DNA of 64,000 nucleotides from Nansenia antarctica (taxonomy: Eukaryota > Chordata > Actinopteri > Argentiniformes > Microstomatidae). Position numbers and translations under genes: made by a program. A model generated the notes under the pieces. It ran no database searches, was not told where the DNA came from, and was given only the letters and a program-made list of their open reading frames with translations. Shown here one piece after another: positions 11,926 to 23,592 of the stretch (positions are counted from its first letter, which is position 1; the number at the start of each line of letters is the position of its first letter). The stretch is taken from assembly GCA_963989245.1 (NCBI GenBank), contig OZ022351.1, forward strand, positions 11,506,412 to 11,570,411, written 5' to 3'.

Positions 11926-14848
11926 CAATTCAAGTTGCTCTGATTGTCATTTAGAGTTACATTATAGGAGCATTCAACAACAAGTCAAAATGTGCTCGAG
12001 AAAGGCAGAAAACAACACTTTGATATAACTTGAGAACGAATGCAAAAAACAGTCCACTCTAAGAACAGGCCGCTTGGACACTTTCAGAACAGCTCTGTTA
12101 ATGACTGAAAACAGCTCTCGAAGAGATTGTCAAAAGAGACTCCGAAAACGAAACGTTGATCACTTTTGAGCAAAAGGCTGCACACACGTAATTCAACATA
12201 CTCTGATTGTCATGTAGAGTTACATTATAGGAGCATTCAACAACAAGTCAAAATGTGCTCCAGAAAGGCAGAAAACAACACTTTGATAGTTTGATATAAC
12301 TTGAGAAAGAATGCAAAAAACAGTCCACTCTAAGAACAGGCCGCTTGGACACTTTCAGAACAGCTCTGTTAATGACTGAAAACAGCTCTCGAAGAGATTG
12401 TCAAAAGAGACTCTGAAAACAAAACGTTGATCACTTTTGAGCAAAAGGCTGCACACACGCAATTCAAGTTGCTCTGATTGTCATTTAGAGTTACATTATA
12501 GGAGCATTCAACAACAAGTCAAAATGTGCTCGAGAAAGGCAGAAAACAACACTTTGATATAACTTGAGAACGAATGCAAAAAACAGTCCACTCTCAGAAC
12601 AGGCTGCTTGGACACTTTCAGAACAGCTCTGTTAATGACTGAAATCAGCTCTTTAAGAGATTGTCAAAGGAGACTCTGAAAACGAAACATTGATAACTTT
12701 TGAGCAAAAGGCTGCACACACGTAATTCAAGTTGCTCTGATTGTCATTTAGAGTTACATTATAGGAGCATTCAGCAACAAGTCAAAATGTGCTCCAGAAA
12801 AGCAGAAAACAACACTTTGATAGTTTGATATAACTTGAGAACGAATGCAAAAAACAGTCCACTCTAAGAACAGGCCGCTTGGACACTTTCAGAACAGCTC
12901 TGTTAAATGACTGAAAACAGCTCTCGAAGAGATTGTCAAAAGAGACTCCGAAAACGAAACGTTGATCACTTTTGAGCAAAAGGCTGCACACACGCAATTC
13001 AAGTTGCTCTGATTGTCATTTAGAGTTACATTATAGGAGCATTCAGCAACAAGTCAAAATGTGCTCCAGAAAAGCAGAAAACAACACTGATAGAACTTGA
13101 GAACGAATGCAAAAAACAGTCCACTCTCAGAACAGGCCGCTAGGACACTTTCAGAACAGCTCTGTTAATGACTGAAATCAGCTCTTTAAGAGATTGTCAA
13201 AAGAGACTCTGAAAACGAAACATTGATAACTTTTGAGCAAAAGGCTGCACACACGTAATTCAACATACTCTGATTGTCAGTTAGAGTTACATTATAGGAG
13301 CATTCAACAACAAGTCAAAATGTGCTCGAGAAAGGCAGAAAACAACACTTTGATATAACTTGAGAACGAATGCAAAAAACAGTCCACTCTCAGAACAGGC
13401 TGCTTGGACACTTTCAGAACAGCTCTGTTAATGACTGAAATCAGCTCTTTAAGAGATTGTCAAAAGAGACTCTGAAAACGAAACGTTGATCACTTTTGAG
13501 CAAAAGGCTGCACACACGCAATTCAAGTTGCTCTGATTGTCATTTAGAGTTACATTATAGGAGAATTCAACAACAAGTCAAAATGTGCTCGAGAAAGGCA
13601 GAAAACAACACTTTGATATAACTTGAGAACGAATGCAAAAAACAGTCCACTCTAAGAACAGGCCGCTTGGACACTTTCAGAACAGCTCTGTTAATGACTG
13701 AAAACAGCTCTCGAAGAGATTGTCAAAAGAGACTCCGAAAATGAAACGTTGATCACTTTTGAGCAAAAGGCTGCACACACGTAATTCAACATACTCTGAT
13801 TGTCATTTAGAGTTACATTATAGGAGCATTCAACAACAAGTCAAAATGTGCTCCAGAAAGGCAGAAAACAACACTTTGATAGTTTGATATAACTTGAGAA
13901 AGAATGCAAAAAACAGTCCACTCTAAGAACAGGCCGCTTGGACACTTTCAGAACAGCTCTGTTAATGACTGAAAACAGCTCTCGAAGAGATTGTCAAAAG
14001 AGACTCTGAAAACGAAACGTTGATCACTTTTGAGCAAAAGGCTGCACACACGCAATTCAAGTTGCTCTGATTGTCATTTAGAGTTACATTATAGGAGCAT
14101 TCAACAACAAGTCAAAATGTGCTCGAGAAAGGCAGAAAACAACACTTTGATATAACTTGAGAACGAATGCAAAAAACAGTCCACTCTCAGAACAGGCTGC
14201 TTGGACACTTTCAGAACAGCTCTGTTAATGACTGAAATCAGCTCTTTAAGAGATTGTCAAAAGAGACTCTGAAAACGAAACATTGATAACTTTTGAGCAA
14301 AAGGCTGCACACACGTAATTCAAGTTGCTCTGATTGTCATTTAGAGTTACATTATAGGAGCATTCAGCAACAAGTCAAAATGTGCTCCAGAAAAGCAGAA
14401 AACAACACTTTGATAGTTTGATATAACTTGAGAACGAATGCAAAAAACAGTCCACTCTAAGAACAGGCCGCTTGGACACTTTCAGAACAGCTCTGTTAAA
14501 TGACTGAAAACAGCTCTCGAAGAGATTGTCAAAAGAGACTCCGAAAACGAAACGTTGATCACTTTTGAGCAAAAGGCTGCACACACGCAATTCAAGTTGC
14601 TCTGATTGTCATTTAGAGTTACATTATAGGAGCATTCAGCAACAAGTCAAAATGTGCTCCAGAAAAGCAGAAAACAACACTGATAGAACTTGAGAACGAA
14701 TGCAAAAAACAGTCCACTCTCAGAACAGGCCGCTAGGACACTTTCAGAACAGCTCTGTTAATGACTGAAATCAGCTCTTTAAGAGATTGTCAAAAGAGAC
14801 TCTGAAAACGAAACATTGATAACTTTTGAGCAAAAGGCTGCACACACG
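11926..14848 (+). repeat. Direct duplication at 1593-bp offset
   Basis: Five consecutive monomers, 11926, 12189, 12460, 12723 and 12995, match 13519, 13782, 14053, 14316 and 14588 at an offset of 1593 bp. One different monomer (13256, with gtcagttag) lies between the two sets. Shared rare marks are gagaaagaatg, the 272-bp monomer with ttaaatgactg, and ggccgctagg. The gtcatgtag of 12189 and the tcaaaggagac of 12460 are not in the right-hand copy. Confidence 0.85.
12723..12994 (+). repeat. 272-bp monomer variant with one extra A
   Basis: This unit starts taattcaagttgc, a mixture of the two usual starts, has cagcaac, ctccagaaaagc and the 271-bp type middle, and carries ttaaatgactg instead of ttaatgactg. 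The extra A shifts a reverse-strand frame past a stop, leaving a 71-codon open stretch (12782-12997) that begins only at a TTG codon. The same monomer occurs at 14316, 43493 and 46935, giving identical open stretches. There is no sign that any of them is a gene. Confidence 0.85.
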
Positions 14849-15372
14849 TAATTCAACATACTCTGATTGTCATTTAGAGTTACATTAAAGGAGCATTCAA
14901 CAACAAGTCAAAATGTGCTCCAGAAAAGCAGAAAACAACACTGATAGAACTTGAGAACGAATGCAAAAAACAGTCCACTCTCAGAACAGGCTGCTTGGAC
15001 ACTTTCAGAACAGCTCTGTTAATGACTGATATCAGCTCTTTAAGAGATTGTCAAAAGAGACTCTGAAAACGAAACATTGATAACTTTTGAGCAAAAGGCT
15101 GCACACACGTAATTCAACATACTCTGATTGTCATTTAGAGTTACATTATAGGAGCATTCAACAACAAGTCAAAATGTGCTCGAGAAAGGCAGAAAACAAC
15201 ACTTTGATATAACTTGAGAACGAATGCAAAAAACAGTCCACTCTCAGAACAGGCTGCTTGGACACTTTCAGAACAGCTCTGTTAATGACTGAAATCAGCT
15301 CTTTAAGAGATTGTCAAAAGAGACTCTGAAAACGAAACATTGATAACTTTTGAGCAAAAGGCTGCACACACG
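14849..15372 (+). repeat. Junction monomers before the 8.2-kb unit
   Basis: Monomers start at 14849 and 15110. The first has a private acattaaagg and the gactgatatcag variant. The second is class M-like, but starts taattcaacatac. From about 15122 the sequence can be followed into the 8220-bp duplication. The first mismatches against the downstream copy are at 15121 and 15230. Confidence 0.75.
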
Positions 15373-16689
15373 TAATTCAACATACTCTGATTGTCATTTA
15401 GAGTTACATTATAGGAGCATTCAACAACAAGTCAAAATGTGCTCCAGAAAGGCAGAAAACAACACTTTGATAGTTTTATATAACTTGAGAACGAATGCAA
15501 AAAACAGTCCACTCTAAGAACAGGCCGCTTGGACACTTTCAGAACAGCTCTGTTAATGACTGAAAACAGCTCTCGAAGAGATTGTCAAAAGAGACTCCGA
15601 AAACGAAACGTTGATCACTTTTGAGCAAAAGGCTGCACACACGCAATTCAAGTTGCTCTGATTGTCATTTAGAGTTACATTATAGGAGCATTCAGCAACA
15701 AGTCAAAATGTGCTCCAGAAAAGCAGAAAACAACACTGATATAACTTGAGAACGAATGCAAAAACCAGTCCACTCTAAGAACAGGCCGCTTGGACACTTT
15801 CAGAACAGCTCTGTTAATGACTGATATCAGCTCTTTAAGAGATTGTCAAAAGAGACTCTGAAAACGAAACATTGATAACTTTTGAGCAAAAGGCTGCACA
15901 CACGTAATTCAACATACTCTGATTGTCATTTAGAGTTACATTATAGGAGCATTCAACAACAAGTCAAAATGTGCTCCAGAAAAGCAGAAAACAACACTGA
16001 TAGAACTTGAGAACGAATGCAAAAAACAGTCCACTCTCAGAACAGGCTGCTTGGACACTTTCAGAACAGCTCTGTTAATGACTGAAATCAGCTCTTTAAG
16101 AGATTGTCAAAAGAGACTCTGAAAACGAAACATTGATAACTTTTAAGCAAAAGGCTGCACACACGTAATTCAACATACTCTGATTGTCATTTAGAGTTAC
16201 ATTATAGGAGCATTCAACAACAAGTCAAAATGTGCTCGAGAAAGGCAGAAAACAACACTTTGATATAACTTGAGAACGAATGCAAAAAACAGTCCACTCT
16301 AAGAACAGGCCGCTTGGACACTTTCAGAACAGCTCTGTTAATGACTGAAAACAGCCCTCGAAGAGATTGTCAAAAGAGACTCCGAAAACGAAACGTTGAT
16401 CACTTTTGAGCAAAAGGCTGCACACACGCAATTCAAGTTGCTCTGATTGTCATTTAGAGTTACATTATAGGAGCATTCAGCAACAAGTCAAAATGTGCTC
16501 CAGAAAAGCAGAAAACAACACTGATAGAACTTGAGAACGAATGCAAAAAACAGTCCACTCTCAGAACAGGCCGCTTGGACACTTTCAGAACAGCTCTGTT
16601 AATGACTGAAAACAGCTCTCGAAGAGATTGTCAAAAGAGACTCTGAAAACGAAACGTTGATCACTTTTGAGCAAAAGGCTGCACACACG

Positions 16690-16950
16690 CAATTCAAGTT
16701 GCTCTGATTGTCATTTAGAGTTACATTATAGGAGCATTCAACAACAAGTCAAAATGTGCTCGAGAAAGGCAGAAAACAACACTTTGATAACTTGAGAACG
16801 AATGCAAAAAACATTCCACTCTCAGAACAGGCTGCTTGGACACTTTCAGAACAGCTCTGTTAATGACTGAAATCAGCTCTTTAAGAGATTGTCAAAAGAG
16901 ACTCTGAAAACGAAACATTGATAACTTTTGAGCAAAAGGCTGCACACACG
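16690..16950 (+). repeat. Class M derivative with 2-bp deletion (261 bp)
   Basis: The tttgatataac segment is reduced to tttgataac, so this class M unit is 261 bp. It also has acattcc instead of acagtcc. The same unit occurs at 24910 and 48253 and is one of the best markers for the three copies of this region. Confidence 0.88.
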
Positions 16951-17221
16951 TAATTCAACATACTCTGATTGTCATTTAGAGTTACATTATAGGAGCATTC
17001 AACAACAAGTCAAAATGTGCTCCAGAAAGGCAGAAAACAACACTTTGATAGTTTGATATAACTTGAGAACGAATGCAAAAAACAGTCCACTCTCAGAACA
17101 GGCTGCTTGGACACTTTCAGAACAGCTCTGTTAATGACTGAAATTAGCTCTTTAAGAGATTGTCAAAAGAGACTCTGAAAACGAAACATTGATAACTTTT
17201 GAGCAAAAGGCTGCACACACG

Positions 17222-17492
17222 TAATTCAACATACTCTGATTGTCATTTAGAGTTACATTATAGGAGCATTCAACAACAAGTCAAAATGTGCTCCAGAAAG
17301 GCAGAAAACAACACTTTGATAGTTTGATATAACTTGAGAACGAATGCAAAAAACAGTCCACTCTAAGAACAGGCCGCTTGGACACTTTCAGAACAGCTCT
17401 GTTAATGACTGAAAACAGCTCTCGAAGAGATTGTCAAAAGAGACTCCGAAAACGAAACGTTGATCACTTTTGAGCAAAAGGCTGCACACACG
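17222..17492 (+). repeat. Class L monomer (271 bp), example
   Basis: Signature of class L: starts taattcaacatac, has caacaac, ctccagaaagg, cactttgatagtttgatata, ctaagaacaggccgc, aaaacagctctcgaag, ctccga and acgttgatcac. The extra 8 bp relative to class M (agtttgat) is a local tandem duplication of the tttgata segment, which accounts for 271 against 263 bp. Some 271-bp monomers elsewhere start caattcaag or carry ctcgag, showing exchange between classes. Confidence 0.9.
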
Positions 17493-17753
17493 CAATTCAA
17501 GTTGCTCTGATTGTCATTTAGAGTTACATTATAGGAGCATTCAGCAACAAGTCAAAATGTGCTCCAGAAAAGCAGAAAACAACACTGATAGAACTTGAGA
17601 ACGAATGCAAAAAACAGTGCACTCTCAGAACAGGCCGCTTGGACACTTTCAGAACAGCTCTGTTAATGACTGAAAACAGCTCTCGAAGAGATTGTCAAAA
17701 GAGACTCTGAAAACGAAACGTTGATCACTTTTGAGCAAAAGGCTGCACACACG
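17493..17753 (+). repeat. Class S monomer (261 bp), example
   Basis: Signature of class S: starts caattcaagttgc, has cagcaac, ctccagaaaagc, cactgatagaac, ctcagaacaggccgc, aaaacagctctcgaag, ctctga and acgttgatcac. Relative to class M it lacks two T residues in cactttgata and has a t-to-g change. This copy has the private change cagtgcactc, shared with the monomers at 25713 and 49056, which ties those three segments together as copies. Confidence 0.9.
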
Positions 17754-18016
17754 CAATTCAAGTTGCTCTGATTGTCATTTAGAGTTACATTATAGGAGCA
17801 TTCAACAACAAGTCAAAATGTGCTCGAGAAAGGCAGAAAACAACACCTTGATATAACTTGAGAACGAATGCAAAAAACAGTCCACTCTCAGAACAGGCTG
17901 CTTGGACACTTTCAGAACAGCTCTGTTAATGACTGAAATCAGCTCTTTAAGAGATTGTCAAAAGAGACTCTGAAAACGAAACATTGATAACTTTTGAGCA
18001 AAAGGCTGCACACACG
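17754..18016 (+). repeat. Class M monomer (263 bp), example
   Basis: Signature of class M: starts caattcaagttgc, has caacaac, the XhoI-type ctcgagaaagg, cactttgatataac, ctcagaacaggctgc, aaatcagctctttaag, and ends with acattgataac. It is normally followed by a monomer starting taattcaacatac. This copy has a private change (caacaccttg). Class M is the only common class with ctcgag. Variants in which this CpG has decayed occur at 19151 (cttgag) and at 20471 and 61573 (ctcaag). Confidence 0.9.
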
Positions 18017-18287
18017 TAATTCAACATACTCTGATTGTCATTTAGAGTTACATTATAGGAGCATTCAACAACAAGTCAAAATATGCTCCAGAAAGGCAGA
18101 AAACAACACTTTGATAGTTTGATATAACTTGAGAACGAATGCAAAAAACAGTCCACTCTAAGAACAGGCCGCTTGGACACTTTCAGAACAGCTCTGTTAA
18201 TGACTGAAAACAGCTCTCGAAGAGATTGTCAAAAGAGACTCTGAAAACGAAACGTTGATCACTTTTGAGCAAAAGGCTGCACACACG

Positions 18288-21200
18288 CAATTCAAGTTGC
18301 TCTGATTGTCATTTAGAGTTACATTATAGGAGCATTCAACAACAAGTCAAAATGTGCTCGAGAAAGGCAGAAAACAACACTTTGATATAACTTGAGAACG
18401 AATGCAAAAAACAGTCCACTCTCAGAACAGGCTGCTTGGACACTTTCAGAACAGCTCTGTTAATGACTGAAATCAGCTCTTTAAGAGATTGTCAAAAGAG
18501 ACTCTGAAAACGAAACATTGATAACTTTTGAGCAAAAGGCTGCACACACGTAATTCAACATACTCTGATTGTCATTTAGAGTTACATTATAGGAGCATTC
18601 AACAACAAGTCAAAATGTGCTCCAGAAAGGCAGAAAACAACACTTTGATAGTTTGATATAACTTGAGAACGAATGCAAAAAACAGTCCACTCTAAGAACA
18701 GGCCGCTTGGACACTTTCAGAACAGCTCTGTTAATGACTGAAAACAGCTCTCGAAGAGATTGTCAAAAGAGACTCCGAAAACGAAACGTTGATCACTTTT
18801 GAGCAAAAGGCTGCACACACGCAATTCAAGTTGCTCTGATTGTCATTTAGAGTTACATTATAGGAGCATTCAGCAACAAGTCAAAATGTGCTCCAGAAAA
18901 GCAGAAAACAACACTGATAGAACTTGAGAACGAATGCAAAAAACAGTCCACTCTCAGAACAGGCCGCTTGGACACTTTCAGAACAGCTCTGTTAATGACT
19001 GAAAACAGCTCTCGAAGAGATTGTCAAAAGAGACTCTGAAAACGAAACGTTGATCACTTTTGAGCAAAAGGCTGCACACACGCAATTCAAGTTGCTCTGA
19101 TTGTCATTTAGAGTTACATTATAGGAGCATTCAACAACAAGTCAAAATGTGCTTGAGAAAGGCAGAAAACAACACTTTGATATAACTTGAGAACGAATGC
19201 AAAAAACAGTCCACTCTCAGAACAGGCTGCTTGGACACTTTCAGAACAGCTCTGTTAATGACTGAAATCAGCTCTTTAAGAGATTGTCAAAAGAGACTCT
19301 GAAAACGAAACATTGATAACTTTTGAGCAAAAGGCTGCACACACGTAATTCAACATACTCTGATTGTCATTAAGAGTTACATTATAGGAGCATTCAACAA
19401 CAAGTCAAAATGTGCTCCAGAAAGGCAGAAAACAACACTTTGATAGTTTGATATAACTTGAGAACGAATGCAAAAAACAGTCCACTCTAAGAACAGGCCG
19501 CTTGGACACTTTCAGAACAGCTCTGTTAATGACTGAAAACAGCTCTCGAAGAGATTGTCAAAAGAGACTCCGAAAACGAAACGTTGATCACTTTTGAGCA
19601 AAAGGCTACAAACACGCAATTCAAGTTGCTCTGATTGTCATTTAGAGTTACATTATAGGAGCATTCAGCAACAAGTCAAAATGTGCTCCAGAAAAGCAGA
19701 AAACAACACTGATAGAACTTGAGAACGAATGCAAAAAACAGTCCACTCTCAGAACAGGCCGCTTGGACACTTTCAGAACAGCTCTGTTAATGACTGAAAA
19801 CAGCTCTCGAAGAGATTGTCAAAAGAGACTCTGAAAACGAAACCTTGATCACTTTTGAGCAAAAGGCTGCACACACGCAATTCAAGTTGCTCTGATTGTC
19901 ATTTAGAGTTACATTATAGGAGCATTCAACAACAAGTCAAAATGTGCTCGAGAAAGGCAGAAAACAACACTTTGATATAACTTGAGAACGAATGCAAAAA
20001 ACAGTCCACTCTCAGAACTGGCTGCTTGGACACTTTCAGAACAGCTCTGTTAATGACTGAAATCAGCTCTTTAAGAGATTGTCAAAAGAGACTCTGAAAA
20101 CGAAACATTGATAACGTTTGAGCAAAAGGCTGCACACACGTAATTCAACATACTCTGATTTACATTTAGAGTTACATTATAGGAGCATTCAGCAACAAGT
20201 CAAAATGTGCTCCAGAAAAGCAGAAAACAACACTGATAGAACTTGAGAACGAATGCAAAAAACAGTCCACTCTCAGAACAGGCCGCTTGGACACTTTCAG
20301 AACAGCTCTGTTAATGACTGAAAACAGCTCTCGAAGAGATTGTCAAAAGAGACTCTGAAAACGAAACGTTGATCACTTTTGAGCAAAAGGCTGCACACAC
20401 GCAATTCAAGTTGCTCTGATTGTCATTTAGAGTTACATTATAGGAGCATTCAACAACAAGTCAAAATGTGCTCAAGAAAGGCAGAAAACAACACTTTGAT
20501 ATAACTTGAGAACGAATGCAAAAAACATTCCACTCTCAGAACAGGCTGCTTGGACACTTTCAGAACAGCTCTGTTAATGACTGAAATCAGCTCTTTAAGA
20601 GATTGTCAAAAGAGACTCTGAAAACGAAACATTGATAACCTTTGAGCAAAAGGCTGCACACACGTAATTCAACATACTCTGATTGTCATTTAGAGTTACA
20701 TTATAGGAGCATTCAACAACAAGTCAAAATGTGCTCCAGAAAGGCAGAAAACAACACTTTGATAGTTTGATATAACTTGAGAACGAATGCAAAAAACAGT
20801 CCACTCTAAGAACAGGCCGCTTGGACACTTTCAGAACAGCTCTGTTAATGACTGAAAACAGCTCTCGAAGAGATTGTCAAAAGAGACTCCGAAAACGAAA
20901 CGTTGATCACTTTTGAGCAAAAGGCTGCACACACACAATTCAAGTTGCTCTGATTGTCATTTAGAGTTACATTATAGGAGCATTCAGCAACAAGTCAAAA
21001 TGTGCTCCAGAAAAGCAGAAAACAACACTGATAGAACTTGAGAACGAATGCAAAAAACAGTCCACTCTCAGTACAGGCCGCTTGGACACTTTCAGAACAG
21101 CTCTGTTAATGACTGAAAACAGCTCTCGAAGAGATTGTCAAAAGAGACTCTGAAAACGAAACGTTGATCACTTTTGAGCAAAAGGCTGCACACACGCAAT

Positions 21201-21991
21201 TCAAGTTGCTCTGATTGTGATTTAGAGTTACATTATAGGAGCATTCAACAACAAGTCAAAATGTGCTCGAGAAAGGCAGAAAACAACACTTTGATATAAC
21301 TTGAGAACGAATGCAAAAAACAGTCCACTCTCAGAACAGGCTGCTTGGACACTTTCAGAACAGCTCTGTTAATGACTGAAATCAGCTCTTTAAGAGATTG
21401 TCAAAAGAGACTCTGAAAACGAAACATTGATAACTTTTGAGCAAAAGGCTGCACACACGTAATTCAACATACTCTGATTGTCATTTAGAGTTACATTATA
21501 GGAGCATTCAACAACAAGTCAAAATGTGCTCCAGAAAGGCAGAAAACAACACTTTGATAGTTTGATATAACTTGAGAACGAATGCAAAAAACAGTCCACT
21601 CTAAGAACAGGCCGCTTGGACACTTTCAGAACAGCTCTGTTAATGACTGAAAACAGCTCTCGAAGAGATTGTCAAAAGAGACTCCGAAAACGAAACGTTG
21701 ATCACTTTTGAGCAAAAGGCTGCACACACGCAATTCAAGTTGCTCTGATTGTCATTTAGAGTTACATTATAGGAGCATTCAGCAACAAGTCAAAATGTGC
21801 TCCAGAAAAGCAGAAAACAACACTGATAGAACTTGAGAACGAACGCAAAAAACAGTCCACTCTCAGAACAGGCCGCTTGGACACTTTCAGAACAGCTCTG
21901 TTAATGACTGAAAACAGCTCTCGAAGAGATTGTCAAAAGAGACTCTGAAAACGAAACGTTGATCACTTTTGAGCAAAAGGCTGCACACACG
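18288..21991 (+). repeat. Trimer HOR (M-L-S, 795 bp) inside the 8.2-kb unit
   Basis: Complete M-L-S units are 18288-19082, 19083-19877, 20402-21196 and 21197-21991, each 263+271+261 bp. Between the second and third lies a short M + L/S-hybrid pair (19878 and 20141), where one monomer has been lost by fusion. The same order recurs at 26508-30211 in copy 2. Confidence 0.9.
20141..20401 (+). repeat. L/S hybrid monomer
   Basis: It starts like class L (taattcaacatac) but from cagcaac onward is class S (ctccagaaaagc, cactgatagaac, 261 bp). The crossover lies in the first ~50 bp. It also has the private gatttacattt. Similar hybrids begin at 28361, 51704, 54093, 55408, 56737, 61767 and 63096. Each follows a class M monomer and shortens the local M-L-S order to M-hybrid. 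Confidence 0.85.
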
Positions 21992-22523
21992 CAATTCAAG
22001 TTGCTCTGATTGTCATTTAGAGTTACATTATAGGAGCATTCAACAACAAGTCAAAATGTGCTCGAGAAAGGCAGATAACTTTGATAGTTTGATATAACTT
22101 GAGAACGAATGCAAAAAACAGTCCACTCTAAGAATAGGCCGCTTGGACACTTTCAGAACAGCTCTGTTAATGACAGAAAACAGCTCTCGAAGAGATTGTC
22201 AAAAGAGACTCCGAAAACGAAACGTTGATCACTTTTGAGCAAAAGGCTGCACACACGCAATTCAAGTTGCTCTGATTGTCATTTAGAGTTACATTATAGG
22301 AGCATTCAACAACAAGTCAAAATGTGCTCGAGAAAGGCAGATAACTTTGATAGTTTGATATAACTTGAGAACGAATGCAAAAAACAGTCCACTCTAAGAA
22401 TAGGCCGCTTGGACACTTTCAGAACAGCTCTGTTAATGACAGAAAACAGCTCTCGAAGAGATTACCAAAAGAGACTCCGAAAACGAAACGTTGATCACTT
22501 TTGAGCAAAAGGCTGCACACACG
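21992..22523 (+). repeat. Pair of 266-bp monomers with a 5-bp deletion
   Basis: Units at 21992 and 22258 share gcagataactttgat, a 5-bp shortening of the 271-bp middle, together with agaatagg and atgacagaaa. They look like a single mutant monomer duplicated in tandem. The second has attaccaaaag in place of attgtcaaaag. The pair recurs at 30212 and 30478 and was not seen outside the 8220-bp unit. Confidence 0.88.
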
Positions 22524-22795
22524 CAATTCAAGTTGCTCTGATTGTCATTTAGAGTTACATTATAGGAGCATTCAACAACAAGTCAAAATGTGCTCGAGAA
22601 AGGCAGAAAACAACACTTTGATAGTTTGATATAACTTGAGAACGAATGCAAAAAACAGTCCACTCCAAGAACAGGCCGCTTGGACACTTTCAGAACAGCT
22701 CTGTTAATGACTGAAAACAGCTCTCGAAGAGATTGTCAAAAGAGACTTTGAAAAAGAAACGTTGATCACTTTTGAGCAAAAAGGCTGCACACACG
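22524..22795 (+). repeat. 272-bp monomer with extra A near its end
   Basis: This ctcgag-type 271-bp monomer has ccactccaag, gactttgaaaaag and an extra A in caaaaaggctgc. The ccactccaag and extra-A marks recur in the monomer at 51965, whose first part is class L instead. That marks a crossover inside the monomer. Confidence 0.82.
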
Positions 22796-23592
22796 CAATT
22801 CAAGTTGCTCTGATTGTCATTTAGAGTTACATTATAGGAGCATTCAACAACAAGTCAAAATGTGCTCGAGAAAGGCAGAAAACAACACTTTGATATAACT
22901 TGAGAACGAATGCAAAAAACAGTCCACTCTCAGAACAGGCTGCTTGGACACTTTCAGAACAGCTCTGTTAATGACTGAAATCAGCTCTTTAAGAGATTGT
23001 CAAAAGAGACTCTGAAAACGAAACATTGATAACTTTTGAGCAAAAGGCTGCACACACGTAATTCAACATACTCTGATTGTCATTTAGAGTTACATTATAG
23101 GAGCATTCAACAACAAGTCAAAATGTGCTCCAGAAAGGCAGAAAACAACACTTTGATAGTTTGATATAACTTGAGAACGAATGCAAAAAACAGTCCACTC
23201 TAAGAACAGGCCGCTTGGACACTTTCAGAACAGCTCTGTTAATGACTGAAAACAGCTCTCGAAGAGATTGTCAAAAGAGACTCTGAAAACGAAACGTTGA
23301 TCACTTTTGAGCAAAAGGCTGCACACACGCAATTCAAGTTGCTCTGATTGTCATTTAGAGTTACATTATAGGAGCATTCAACAACAAGTCAAAATGTGCT
23401 CGAGAAAGGCAGAAAACAACACTTTGATATAACTTGAGAACGAATGCAAGAAACAGTCCACTCTCAGAACAGGCTGCTTGGACACTTTCAGAACAGCTCT
23501 GTTAATGACTGAAATCAGCTCTTTAAGAGATTGTCAAAAGAGACTCTGAAAACGAAACATTGATAACTTTTGAGCAAAAGGCTGCACACACG

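Larger units (their letters stand above)
15373..23592 (+). repeat. 8220-bp segmental unit, copy 1 (31 monomers)
   Basis: Monomers start at 15373, 15644, 15905, 16166, 16429, 16690, 16951, 17222, 17493, 17754, 18017, 18288, 18551, 18822, 19083, 19346, 19617, 19878, 20141, 20402, 20665, 20936, 21197, 21460, 21731, 21992, 22258, 22524, 22796, 23059 and 23330. Every landmark I checked recurs 8220 bp downstream: ttttaagc, cagccctcg, cactttgataacttg, cagtgcactc, cattaagag, ggctacaaacacg, cagaactgg, gatttacattt, cagtacagg, gcagataact and attaccaaaag. The one clear internal difference seen is aaccttg at 19844 against aacgttg at 28064. The unit boundary is approximate. Confidence 0.93.

Noticed and set aside
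12782..12997. Reverse-strand open stretch of 71 codons, also at 14375-14590, 43552-43767 and 46994-47209
   Set aside because: All four are the same 272-bp satellite monomer in which one extra A shifts past a stop. They begin at TTG, are not found in the other ~238 monomers, and have no gene context. This is a by-product of the repeat.
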